From positions 1 through 50,753 of the forward strand of contig JAZGEV010000045.1 of assembly GCA_036478895.1 (NCBI GenBank): a stretch of DNA of 50,753 nucleotides, written 5' to 3'. This stretch comes from S010-17 sp036478895 (GTDB lineage Bacteria; Bacteroidota; Bacteroidia; Flavobacteriales; Flavobacteriaceae). Under the pieces are notes generated by a model. It saw only the letters and a program-made list of their open reading frames with translations, had not been told where the DNA came from and searched no databases. Within the stretch, counting starts at the first letter, position 1. Every line of letters begins with the position of its first letter. Below are positions 35,381 to 43,803 of the stretch, piece after piece. A program made the position numbers and the translations under genes.

Positions 35381-35463
35381 CTATGTTTTCAAAAAATAAG
35401 AATATAATAAGAATTTAAAAGCATATATTGCAAATTACTAATCAAAATTAAACACTTTAAATT

Positions 35464-36909
35464 ATGAGTACATCAAACAAAAGAATTAATATTTATTTCA
35501 TAACCATAATAATTACACTTGGTGGATTATTATTTGGATACGATACTGGAGTAATTAACGGAACACAATTTTACTTTTCCAAATATTTTGGATTAACTGG
35601 TTTTATGAAAGGTTTCGTAGTAAGTAGTGCGCTAATTGCAGCTTTTTTTGGAGCTTTAGTCTCTGGCGTGTTAAGTAAGGCTATTGGTAGAAAAAGTTCA
35701 CTAATTATATCTGCAATTTTATTTACAATATCTGCTTGGGGATCTGGTTTACCAGATATTTTACCAGAAAGTGTTTCTTTATTAGTCTTTTTTAGAATTT
35801 TAGGAGGTATTGCAATAGGAATTGCGTCAATGAATGCGCCAATGTATATTGCAGAGATTGCACCAGCAGAAAAGAGAGGTAATTTAGTTACCTTTTATCA
35901 GCTAGCAATTGTTATTGGATTTTTTGTAGTCTTTTTAGCCACTTATTTTATTGGAGATGGCTTAAGTGAAGCCGATACTATTAAATTTGGATGGCGTCAA
36001 ATGTTTTGGTCTGAATTAATTCCGTATTTATTATTTTTAGTTGGTTTGTACTTTGTACCTAGAAGTCCACGCTGGTTAATGACAAAAGGAAGAGAAGAAG
36101 AAGCTTTAAATGTATTATCTAAAATTCATGGTACTGAAATTGCTAAAGCAGAAATTAATGAAATTAGAAATTCTATTAATGATGCTGACAAAAAAGATAA
36201 AGTCTCTCTTTTTGTTAAACCATTATTAGCAATAGTTGTTATTGGAACAATATTATCAGCCTTACAACAATTTACAGGTATTAATGCTGTGTTATATTAT
36301 GGTTCAGATATTTTTGAACAAGCACTTGGTTTTGGAAAAGATGACATTTTAAAGCAACAAATTTTATTAGCAACTGTGAATTTAGTATTTACATTTATTG
36401 CCATGTTTACAGTAGATAAATTAGGAAGAAAACCATTGCTTACAATTGGTGGTTTTGGAATGTTAATTGGTTTTTTAATGATGGGATATACACTTTATAC
36501 AAGTGATTATTCAAATTTAAATGCAGCAGGATTACCTGCTTTGTCAAAAGCTGAAGGCATGGTAAGTTTAATTGGCGTGTTGATTTTTATAGCTTCATTT
36601 GCAATGTCTATGGGGCCAGTTGTTTGGGTAATTTTATCTGAAATATTCCCAAATAGAGTGCGCAGTATTGCAATGTCAATTGCAGTTGCAGCTCAATGGT
36701 TAGCAAATTGGTTTGTATCGTTTACGTTTCCATTAGTTGTAGAAAGCAAAGCGAATGAATTACAAATGAATGGTGGTACTTGGAATAATTCTTTACCTTA
36801 TTTTGTATTTTCTGTTTTCATAGTAATAATTATAGTTTTTGTTTGGAAATATATTCCTGAAACAAAAGGAAAAACGTTGGAAGAAATGGAATCTTTATTT
36901 GATAAATAA
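35464..36909 (+). CDS. MFS sugar porter (sugar:H+ symporter)
   Basis: The 481-residue inner-membrane carrier has 12 predicted helices. Sugar-porter signatures are complete: GGLLFGYDTGVING, GRKSS after TM2, PRSPRWLM and a central loop, QQFTGINAVLYYG, DKLGRKPLL, and C-terminal PETKGKTLEEME. It should import the monosaccharide end product, glucose or galactose. It is the last PUL gene, 83 bp after the monocarboxylate symporter, and is followed by a strong terminator, which marks the end of the locus. Confidence 0.94.
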   Translation: MSTSNKRINIYFITIIITLGGLLFGYDTGVINGTQFYFSKYFGLTGFMKGFVVSSALIAAFFGALVSGVLSKAIGRKSSLIISAILFTISAWGSGLPDILPESVSLLVFFRILGGIAIGIASMNAPMYIAEIAPAEKRGNLVTFYQLAIVIGFFVVFLATYFIGDGLSEADTIKFGWRQMFWSELIPYLLFLVGLYFVPRSPRWLMTKGREEEALNVLSKIHGTEIAKAEINEIRNSINDADKKDKVSLFVKPLLAIVVIGTILSALQQFTGINAVLYYGSDIFEQALGFGKDDILKQQILLATVNLVFTFIAMFTVDKLGRKPLLTIGGFGMLIGFLMMGYTLYTSDYSNLNAAGLPALSKAEGMVSLIGVLIFIASFAMSMGPVVWVILSEIFPNRVRSIAMSIAVAAQWLANWFVSFTFPLVVESKANELQMNGGTWNNSLPYFVFSVFIVIIIVFVWKYIPETKGKTLEEMESLFDK

Positions 36910-36926
36910 ACCATTTTCGCAAATAT

Positions 36927-36957
36927 AAAGGGCTTTATTTAATTAAAGCCCTTTTTT
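36927..36957 (+). terminator. Intrinsic terminator closing the PUL
   Basis: Stem AAAGGGCTTTA / TAAAGCCCTTT with a 6-base loop, the second arm running into a T tract at 36952-36957; 17 bp after the MFS stop. Confidence 0.9.
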
Positions 36958-37102
36958 ATTTAATGTAGTTAATTGTAGAATTCTTTACATAAAAGTAGTT
37001 GTTTGTGCCGTATTTTTACAAGAAAATCAATAGTACTCACTTTTATATATGTATTCAATTAAAACGAAGTGTTGTTTGTTAAAAAGTTTAATTATAATTT
37101 CT

Positions 37103-37110
37103 TATATTTA
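37103..37110 (+). promoter_or_regulatory. -7-like element of the Lrp/AsnC gene (TATATTTA)
   Basis: TATATTTA (TAnnTTTG with a changed last base) lies 24 bp before the ATG at 37135; TTG trinucleotides at 37072 and 37076 are possible -33 boxes, somewhat far away. The remaining gap 36958-37102 shows nothing else. Confidence 0.35.
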
Positions 37111-37134
37111 CATCGCTAACAATAAAGAAACAAC

Positions 37135-37614
37135 ATGTCAAAAATTAAATTAGATGATATAGATCATCAAATTTTGAAAATCCTCATTAAGAATTGTCGA
37201 ACCCCATTTACTGATATTGCTAAAGACCTTCTAGTCTCTGCTGGAACAATACATATTCGTGTAAAAAAGATGGAAGAATTAGGTGTAATTAAAGGCTCAA
37301 CACTTGTTGTTGATTATAACAAATTAAACTATACTTTTATAGCTTATGTTGGGTTATTTGTAGATAACTCTTCGAGTTTTCCTACAATTATTTCAGAAAT
37401 TGATAAAATTAATGAAGTAACTGTAGCGCATTTAACTACAGGTAAATTTGCGATTTTCTGTAAAATTAGGGCGAAAAACACAATTCATGCAAAAAACATT
37501 ATATTTAGATTGGATGAAATAAAAGGAGTGATTCGTACTGAAACTTCAATTTCATTAGAAGAAGTAATTAATGATAAACAACGTTTGATTTCAAATATTA
37601 TTAAAGAAATTTAA
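37135..37614 (+). CDS. Lrp/AsnC-family transcriptional regulator
   Basis: The 159-residue protein has the two-part family layout. An N-terminal winged HTH (about 5-55) reads DDIDHQILKILIKNCRTPFTDIA...SAGTIHIRVKKMEELGVIKG. A C-terminal RAM ligand-binding domain (about 65-150) has VDNSSSFPTIISEI and TTGKFAIFCKIRAKN. Family members bind amino acids and regulate amino-acid metabolism. The next gene, 80 bp downstream, encodes a branched-chain-type 2-oxoacid dehydrogenase E1, a common type of target, with an inverted repeat in front of it. Confidence 0.93.
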   Translation: MSKIKLDDIDHQILKILIKNCRTPFTDIAKDLLVSAGTIHIRVKKMEELGVIKGSTLVVDYNKLNYTFIAYVGLFVDNSSSFPTIISEIDKINEVTVAHLTTGKFAIFCKIRAKNTIHAKNIIFRLDEIKGVIRTETSISLEEVINDKQRLISNIIKEI

Positions 37615-37660
37615 TAATTTTTTTAAGAATTAAAGTAAGTTTATTATTCAATTATGATTA

Positions 37661-37689
37661 CTTTTGATTCTGTTAATATCAATCAAAAG
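37661..37689. promoter_or_regulatory. Inverted repeat just before the E1 start, possible operator
   Basis: Perfect 9-bp arms CTTTTGATT (37661-37669) and AATCAAAAG (37681-37689) separated by 11 bp; centre-to-centre distance is 20 bp, two helical turns. It ends 5 bp before the E1 ATG and lies 47 bp after the Lrp/AsnC stop, so it may be an Lrp-type operator or a 5'-UTR hairpin. Confidence 0.4.
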
Positions 37690-37694
37690 ATAGC

Positions 37695-39680
37695 ATGTTA
37701 CAGTATTCAAAAAAAGGATTTTCCAATGAGAAGTTTTTGGAACTATATAAGTTACTTATAAAACCAAGATTAATAGAAGAGAAAATGCTCATTCTATTAC
37801 GTCAAGGTAAAATTTCAAAATGGTTTTCAGGAATTGGGCAAGAAGCCATATCTGTTGGTGTTTGCAGTGTGCTAATGAAAGAGGAGTACATTCTTCCTAT
37901 GCATCGAAATTTAGGTGTTTTTACAACTAAAAAAGTACCTTTAAATCGTTTATTTTCTCAATGGCAAGGTAAAGCTAATGGCTTTACTAAGGGAAGAGAT
38001 CGTTCATTTCATTTTGGTACTAATGAGTATAATATAATTGGAATGATATCACATTTGGGACCTCAAATGGGTGTTGCAAATGGCGTTGCATTAGCAAGTT
38101 TATTATCTAAAAACAATCAAATTACAGCCGTTTTTTCTGGTGAAGGAGGCACAAGTGAAGGTGATTTTCATGAAGCGTTAAATGTGGCTTCTGTTTGGAA
38201 TTTACCTGTTTTATTTTGTATAGAACATAATGGTTATGGATTGTCTACGCCAAGTTCACAACAGATGAAGAATCAAAATGTGGCAGATAAAGGTGTAGGA
38301 TATGGTATGGAATCCTATACTATTAATGGTAATAATATTTTAGAAGTCTATTCAAAGATGGATAAAATAGCTAAAAGTGTACGTAAAAATCCAAGGCCAA
38401 TCTTAATAGAGTTTAAAACGTTTAGAATGCGAGGTCATGAAGAGGCAAGTGGCACAAAATATGTTCCTCAAGAAATTTTAGACGCTTGGGCATTAAAAGA
38501 TCCAATAGAGAATTACGCTTCTTTTTTACGTGATGAAAATATTCTATCTGAAACTATGGAAGTTGCAATTAAAAAAGAAATTATTCATGAAATAAACGAA
38601 AATCTTGATATTGCATTCGCTGAAGAAGCGATTTCCTCTACCGTAGAAAAAGAATTAAGTGACATATTCAAACCATATGATTTTGAGCATTATAAGCCAA
38701 GTGTCAAAACTTCAAATATTAGATTAGTTGATGCCATTTCAAATGGATTAAGACAAAGCATGGAAAAGCATGATAATCTAATTATTATGGGGCAAGATAT
38801 TGCAGATTATGGTGGTGTTTTTAAAATTACCGATGGTTTTTTAGATCAATTTGGAAAAGAGCGTGTGCGTAACACACCTATTTGTGAATCTACAATTATT
38901 GAAGCAGCATATGGTTTGTCAATTACAGGTTATAAAGCAGTGGTTGAGTTGCAATTTTCAGATTTTGTAACTTCAGGGTTTAATCCAGTAATTAATTTAT
39001 TGGCGAAATCTCATTACAGATGGCAACAACATGCAGATGTTGTGTTACGGATGCCTTGTGGAGCTGGTGTAGGTGCTGGTCCTTTTCATTCGCAAACTAA
39101 TGAAGCTTGGTTTACTAAAACACCAGGATTAAAAGTTATTTATCCTGCCTTTCCTTATGATGCTAAAGGTTTGTTGGCTACAGCAATAAATGATCCAAAC
39201 CCTGTATTGTTTTTTGAACATAAAGCTTTATACCGTTCTATTTATCAAGATGTTCCAGATGATTATTACACAATTCCATTTGGAGAAGCAGCACTTTTAA
39301 AAGAAGGAAATGAGATTACACTTATAAGCTATGGTCAAGGTGTACATTGGATTTTAGACACATTAAAAGAGGAAAAGTATCTTAATTTATCTGTAGATGT
39401 GATTGATTTGAGATCTTTACAGCCCTTAGATGTTGATACAATCTATACATCTGTCAAAAAAACGGGAAAAGTAATTATTTTACAAGAAGACACAATGTTT
39501 GGTGGAATTGCTTCAGACATATCTGCTTTAATAACCGAGAATTGTTTTTCTTTTTTAGATGCGCCAATTAAAAGAGTTGCTAGTTTAGAAACGCCTGTAC
39601 CGTTTGCTGTTGTATTAGAAGATGAGTATTTGCCAAGAGAACGTTTTAAATTAGCGCTGGATGTTACTTTAAATTATTAA
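37695..39680 (+). CDS. Fused E1 alpha/beta of branched-chain 2-oxoacid dehydrogenase
   Basis: A 661-residue fusion. Residues about 10-330 are the E1 alpha subunit with the thiamine diphosphate site GEGGTSEGDFHEALN (about 149-163; GEG in place of the common GDG) and IEHNGYGLSTP. Residues about 343-661 are the E1 beta subunit (IRLVDAISNGLRQ, GQDIADYGGVF, RMPCGAGVGAGPFHSQ). The enzyme decarboxylates branched-chain 2-oxoacids (or related acids) and passes the acyl group to a lipoyl E2. The alpha-beta fusion is normal in flavobacteria. E2 and E3 genes are not in the window. Its stop is 1 bp from the stop of the convergent nuclease gene. Confidence 0.94.
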   Translation: MLQYSKKGFSNEKFLELYKLLIKPRLIEEKMLILLRQGKISKWFSGIGQEAISVGVCSVLMKEEYILPMHRNLGVFTTKKVPLNRLFSQWQGKANGFTKGRDRSFHFGTNEYNIIGMISHLGPQMGVANGVALASLLSKNNQITAVFSGEGGTSEGDFHEALNVASVWNLPVLFCIEHNGYGLSTPSSQQMKNQNVADKGVGYGMESYTINGNNILEVYSKMDKIAKSVRKNPRPILIEFKTFRMRGHEEASGTKYVPQEILDAWALKDPIENYASFLRDENILSETMEVAIKKEIIHEINENLDIAFAEEAISSTVEKELSDIFKPYDFEHYKPSVKTSNIRLVDAISNGLRQSMEKHDNLIIMGQDIADYGGVFKITDGFLDQFGKERVRNTPICESTIIEAAYGLSITGYKAVVELQFSDFVTSGFNPVINLLAKSHYRWQQHADVVLRMPCGAGVGAGPFHSQTNEAWFTKTPGLKVIYPAFPYDAKGLLATAINDPNPVLFFEHKALYRSIYQDVPDDYYTIPFGEAALLKEGNEITLISYGQGVHWILDTLKEEKYLNLSVDVIDLRSLQPLDVDTIYTSVKKTGKVIILQEDTMFGGIASDISALITENCFSFLDAPIKRVASLETPVPFAVVLEDEYLPRERFKLALDVTLNY

Positions 39681-39681
39681 A

Positions 39682-41631
39682 TTACTCAATAATAAGTAGT
39701 TGTTGCTTGTGTTTTTTATTCGATAACATTTTAAGTAAATAAACACCACTTTCTAGAGAAATTGGAATGTCATCATTTTCTTGTATATTCTCTTTTAGAA
39801 CTGTTTTTCCGTCAATAGTGAAAATTGTTATTTCTGTGTGTTGTTGAATTCCTTTAAAAAAGAGTCTATCTTTTGTTGGGTTTGGATAAATTGAACTATT
39901 TTCAAAACTATTATCCGATAAATTAAGGCTAGAAGACCAATTATTGCCTACTTGAGTTCCCCAAATGTATTCTATTAATAATGGCATGTCTATAAACGGA
40001 TTCCGGTTAAATTGCCAAGTATAAATAAAATTATTTCGGTTCATTTCAAAATCATCTGGTGGATCATTTCTATGCCAATCTAGCAATGTGGCTAAGTCAC
40101 CTAATTCTCCAACCACGTTGGGATAACCATTTACAATATCTAATCCATTGTAACGTACAGCTAAAAAGAAAACGCTACGAGCTACATCGCCTTTAAAACT
40201 ACCAAAACTCCCTGTTGGTCCATTATATTGGCCGTAATGCTGATTGCCTCGCACACTATTTTCGGGACCATCAACGGCTCTTATAGCATGCGCATCTGAA
40301 TTGCCATGGCGTAAAGAATCTGCATGTGTTTCCCAAAAATTATTAATACCATCCGCAACATCATCGGCTTCTATGCTTTGAAAACCACCACGTGACCTTG
40401 GAAAAGTATGTTCTCTGTTCCATTTTCCTACGCTGTTTGATGTTGTTTGGTAATCTAATTTTGGACGTGTTTGTTCTGTATAGGCTAGCCAGACTTCATT
40501 GCTGTTTTCGGGATTTTGATCTGCCGTTTTTAGAATGGTAATAATATCTGTATATGTTTGTGCTCTTACTGTATATTCTTCTGATATGATATCTTGTAAA
40601 GCACTGCGAAGACTTGCATCAGCTAAACCATCTAAACTGTTGTAATAAGCGTTTGGTTGGGTGCTTTGTACAACATTATATGTAGGATTTAGGGGTGTTC
40701 CAAAGCCGGCTACTTGATAATCATTATCAATAATACGTATTTTAATTGCGTTATTTAGTAGTAGAAATGGTACTTGAACATCAGCTAGTTGAATAATTAG
40801 TTCTTCATCGCCTTCATCAAAAGCATCATCTATTAAAGTTATTGTAGTACTTACGGAGTTTTGTCCAACAGGAATTGATAACGATGTATTTCCTGTATAA
40901 TCTGCAGTAGTGAACGTGTTGTTAGCTAATGTGAAATTTAGGTTTAATAGTTCAGTTACGTTTTCTTCGGTTTCAAAAGTGATGTCAAAAGAATCATTTT
41001 CATTGTATTGTGTGTTTGTAACTAGAATGTTTACGCCATTTAAAACAATTCCTGTACCATCATTTAATTGTCGTGGTGTTGGTGTAGCTACAAAATAATT
41101 TCCGTTATTGTCTCTTTGAACAGATTCAGTTGTTTTTAAGCCGTTTTCGTTTTCATTAGTCTGCGTAGTAACGCCAAGCAAGTTCATTAATACAGTATCA
41201 TCAGGGTCACTTGTATCGTAAACCAATGCGTCTATAAGATTGTTAGTTGTTGCTAATGTGCCATCTAAAAAATCATAAAAACTACCAGAATAAATAGCAA
41301 CAGCATCGGCTCCATTTTGAATAACAGAGGTGGAAATAATCAATTGTGGAACAGGCGAAACGTTAACACTTCCTATTAATAATAGACCATTAATATCCGT
41401 TGTATATCCATTTAAATCAATATTATAGTAACTACTATCTGCACCGTTAGTTGAGCCATTAAAAAGCACTACAACATAACCATCTAGTGGGAAATTTGGT
41501 GTGTCAGATTTTAATTCAATAAACTCTTTGGTGTCCGTACCAACGGTATCTGAATCTACTTCGTTAATTACAATTTGGGCTTGTGTAAATTGAGTTATAA
41601 TTAAAAAAAAAATAATTGTTATTTGTTTCAT
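39682..41631 (-). CDS. T9SS-exported endonuclease I family nuclease with lamin-tail and Calx-beta-like domains
   Basis: A 649-residue secreted protein with a signal peptide (to about 18, TQAQ). In order it has a lamin-tail-like domain (about 19-165, IVINEVDSDTVGTDTKEFIEL), a Calx-beta-like region (about 205-305, DDAFDEGDEELIIQLAD), and an Endonuclease_1 domain (about 330-560). The nuclease motif is WNREHTFPRSRGG, followed by NNFWETHADSLRHGNSDAHAIR. A type A T9SS sorting domain ends it (about 575-649, IYPNPTKDRLFF). It should degrade extracellular DNA, providing phosphate and nucleosides or modifying biofilm. It overlaps the upstream PrsW-like gene by four bases. Confidence 0.9.
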   Translation of the reverse strand: MKQITIIFFLIITQFTQAQIVINEVDSDTVGTDTKEFIELKSDTPNFPLDGYVVVLFNGSTNGADSSYYNIDLNGYTTDINGLLLIGSVNVSPVPQLIISTSVIQNGADAVAIYSGSFYDFLDGTLATTNNLIDALVYDTSDPDDTVLMNLLGVTTQTNENENGLKTTESVQRDNNGNYFVATPTPRQLNDGTGIVLNGVNILVTNTQYNENDSFDITFETEENVTELLNLNFTLANNTFTTADYTGNTSLSIPVGQNSVSTTITLIDDAFDEGDEELIIQLADVQVPFLLLNNAIKIRIIDNDYQVAGFGTPLNPTYNVVQSTQPNAYYNSLDGLADASLRSALQDIISEEYTVRAQTYTDIITILKTADQNPENSNEVWLAYTEQTRPKLDYQTTSNSVGKWNREHTFPRSRGGFQSIEADDVADGINNFWETHADSLRHGNSDAHAIRAVDGPENSVRGNQHYGQYNGPTGSFGSFKGDVARSVFFLAVRYNGLDIVNGYPNVVGELGDLATLLDWHRNDPPDDFEMNRNNFIYTWQFNRNPFIDMPLLIEYIWGTQVGNNWSSSLNLSDNSFENSSIYPNPTKDRLFFKGIQQHTEITIFTIDGKTVLKENIQENDDIPISLESGVYLLKMLSNKKHKQQLLIIE

Positions 41632-42797
41632 TGTTTAAATTTTTTATATAAAAAATCAAAGTTGAATTTTATAGGTTTTACAATTCCTTTAACTAAATTA
41701 AATTTACTCAAAGTTGCTATAAGATAAAATATTATATAACCATAAACTATGGTAGATTTCACGAAAAATAGATTTGCTTCTTGGCTATTCCATTTAAAAG
41801 CAACATAAATATATGAAAGCATAAATATAGATAATAGACTAACGATTAGGTATATTTTTAATCGGTCATTATTAATTTTTTTACGGTCATCGTAATAATT
41901 TGAAGCATTTAACGTGTTGTTTTTTAAAGTGAACCATATATGAATTGTAAAGAGAAAAAATAGTGTCGTTAAACCACTAAATCTAGCGACTGATTTATTG
42001 ATTAACCAAAAATCATAGAATCCGTGAGAGAAAATAGCAAAGAAAAAGAAAACAAGAAACACTAGAAATGAAGAATAGTTGGTTTTCTTAAAGCGAATTA
42101 AGTATAAACCATAGCCAATCATTGAACTGAAGGTCATATGCGCAACAGTGGCGTAAATAGCTCTTGCATTTATAATTTCAATGCCATTTCTTTCTAAATA
42201 CATTGTGTTTTCAACTAATGAAAAACCTAATGCAGATACCGAAGCATATAGAATAAAATCATAAGGTTCATCTATAGCTTTGGTGAATTTTAAAATTAAT
42301 AGCAACGGTATTAACTTGATAGTTTCTTCAATTAAACCTATTCCAAAAACACTATAAATAAAGCTTCCAATGGGATTTTGTGTGTTTGTAAAACCCATTT
42401 GATGTATAAACTCATATGGATATTGGGCAAATGAGGTTGTTATTAATGCAAAGAAAATAACTATAAATATATGACGTTTTTTTTCTTTGTTAAAAATATC
42501 TAGTCGGTAAATATATATGAGCCAAACCAAAGTGATAAATACTGACACCATAAAAGCAAAAATAGTTCGGTTTTTATTAAAAGATATATCTGAAATGTGA
42601 TTAACATCTTCTATAGCAGTATAGTTTACAAGAATTAATGGCAGTGCAACTACCAAGATACTTATGAGAATAGATTTGAAACGAGATAGTTTAAAGTACT
42701 CTTTTTTCTTAGAAAACGATTTGTAATCTGTAGCCTGATTTTTAAACCAAATAATGATTAAAAGAAATCCCAAAAAATTAAGAATTATATGAATCAT
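41628..42797 (-). CDS. PrsW-family intramembrane metalloprotease
   Basis: The 389-residue membrane protein has about ten helices. The family's catalytic motifs are present: GLIEETIKL (Glu157-Glu158), FSLVENTMYL (Glu196), AHMTFSS and FSHGFYDF. In Bacillus PrsW starts regulated proteolysis of an anti-sigma factor; in flavobacteria the target is unknown. It starts 10 bp after dapF and overlaps the nuclease gene by ATGA, so the three form one transcript. Confidence 0.9.
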   Translation of the reverse strand: MIHIILNFLGFLLIIIWFKNQATDYKSFSKKKEYFKLSRFKSILISILVVALPLILVNYTAIEDVNHISDISFNKNRTIFAFMVSVFITLVWLIYIYRLDIFNKEKKRHIFIVIFFALITTSFAQYPYEFIHQMGFTNTQNPIGSFIYSVFGIGLIEETIKLIPLLLILKFTKAIDEPYDFILYASVSALGFSLVENTMYLERNGIEIINARAIYATVAHMTFSSMIGYGLYLIRFKKTNYSSFLVFLVFFFFAIFSHGFYDFWLINKSVARFSGLTTLFFLFTIHIWFTLKNNTLNASNYYDDRKKINNDRLKIYLIVSLLSIFMLSYIYVAFKWNSQEANLFFVKSTIVYGYIIFYLIATLSKFNLVKGIVKPIKFNFDFLYKKFKQ

Positions 42798-42807
42798 ATA
42801 GTTGCAT

Positions 42808-43590
42808 TTATTTTACCCAAAACCCTTTATAAACCAATTTTGTAGCACCTCTTAAATAAATATTTGTGTAGGAATCATCCGCTTTAAGAAACGAAACTTC
42901 TAAAAGACCACCATTGGTCTCAACGTTAACAGTTGTATTTGTCGTTTTCTGTATTTGATAAGCAGCAATGGCAACAGCAGTTACGCCTGTACCGCAACTT
43001 AAAGTTTCATCTTCAACACCACGTTCATATGTTCTAACTTTAAAAGTGTCTTTATTTATTTGTTCTACAAAATTAACATTAGTTCCTTTTGGACTGTAAG
43101 TACTGCTATTTCTTATTTTTTTTCCTTTAGACTTTACTTTAATTTTGGAAACATTAGATACAAATTGCACATGATGTGGCGAGCCAGTATTTAGAAATAA
43201 ATAACCACTATCTTCAAGAATAAATCCAACATCCATAAGTTGTAGATTAACAACGTCGTTTTTATCTATAGTCGCTTTGTGGATACCATCAGCTGCTTCA
43301 AATACGGCATCATCTTCAATAATTTTAAACATTTTGGCAAATGCAACAATGCAACGTCCACCATTACCACACATAGAGCCAGTACTGCCATCTGTATTGT
43401 AATAAACCATTTTAAAATCGTATTTATCCGAATTTTCTAACAGTATAATACCATCGGCACCAATACCAAGTTGTCGGTTGCCAAGTGTTTTTATTAAATC
43501 AATATTTTTTGCATTGAACGAATCATCTCTATTATCGATTAATATGAAGTCATTACCTGTACCGTGATATTTGTAAAATTCTAAATACAT
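42808..43590 (-). CDS. dapF: Diaminopimelate epimerase DapF
   Basis: DapF interconverts LL- and meso-diaminopimelate in lysine and peptidoglycan synthesis. The 260-residue protein has both catalytic cysteines: Cys74 in SMCGNGGRC and the second in TLSCGTGVTA near residue 200. The N-terminus EFYKYHGTGNDFILID and ADGIILLE are typical. Length is in the family range. It is the first gene of the minus-strand dapF/PrsW/nuclease operon. Confidence 0.97.
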   Translation of the reverse strand: MYLEFYKYHGTGNDFILIDNRDDSFNAKNIDLIKTLGNRQLGIGADGIILLENSDKYDFKMVYYNTDGSTGSMCGNGGRCIVAFAKMFKIIEDDAVFEAADGIHKATIDKNDVVNLQLMDVGFILEDSGYLFLNTGSPHHVQFVSNVSKIKVKSKGKKIRNSSTYSPKGTNVNFVEQINKDTFKVRTYERGVEDETLSCGTGVTAVAIAAYQIQKTTNTTVNVETNGGLLEVSFLKADDSYTNIYLRGATKLVYKGFWVK

Positions 43591-43683
43591 GGTGGTAAAA
43601 GTAATAAATATTGTTACAATTTGGTTTACAAATTTTAAAATTTTATAAAGAAAAAAACTTTATGGTTCTTATGTATATTTTGC

Positions 43684-43730
43684 GTTAAAAGCAAGTGTTA
43701 AAAGACGTTAATAAATGTTAAAACACGTTA
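43684..43730. promoter_or_regulatory. 10-bp phased GTTA array upstream of the HtrA gene
   Basis: GTTA occurs at 43684, 43697, 43707, 43717 and 43727; the last four are exactly 10 bp apart, each followed by A/T (GTTAAAAGAC, GTTAATAAAT, GTTAAAACAC, GTTAAATATT). The array is in the 213-bp gap between divergent dapF and the HtrA protease gene, ending about 74 bp before the latter. Helically phased repeats suggest binding of a multimeric regulator or bent DNA. The rest of the gap shows no other supported signal. Confidence 0.5.
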
Positions 43731-43803
43731 AATATTATAAAATCAGACAATAAAACAAGTATTTTTGAGTTAAATAATACTACTAATTATAATCTATAAT
43801 CTT

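Noticed and set aside
6433..36957. PUL as a recent mobile island
   Set aside because: No integrase, transposase, tRNA gene or flanking direct repeat seen, and base composition looks like the flanks by eye.
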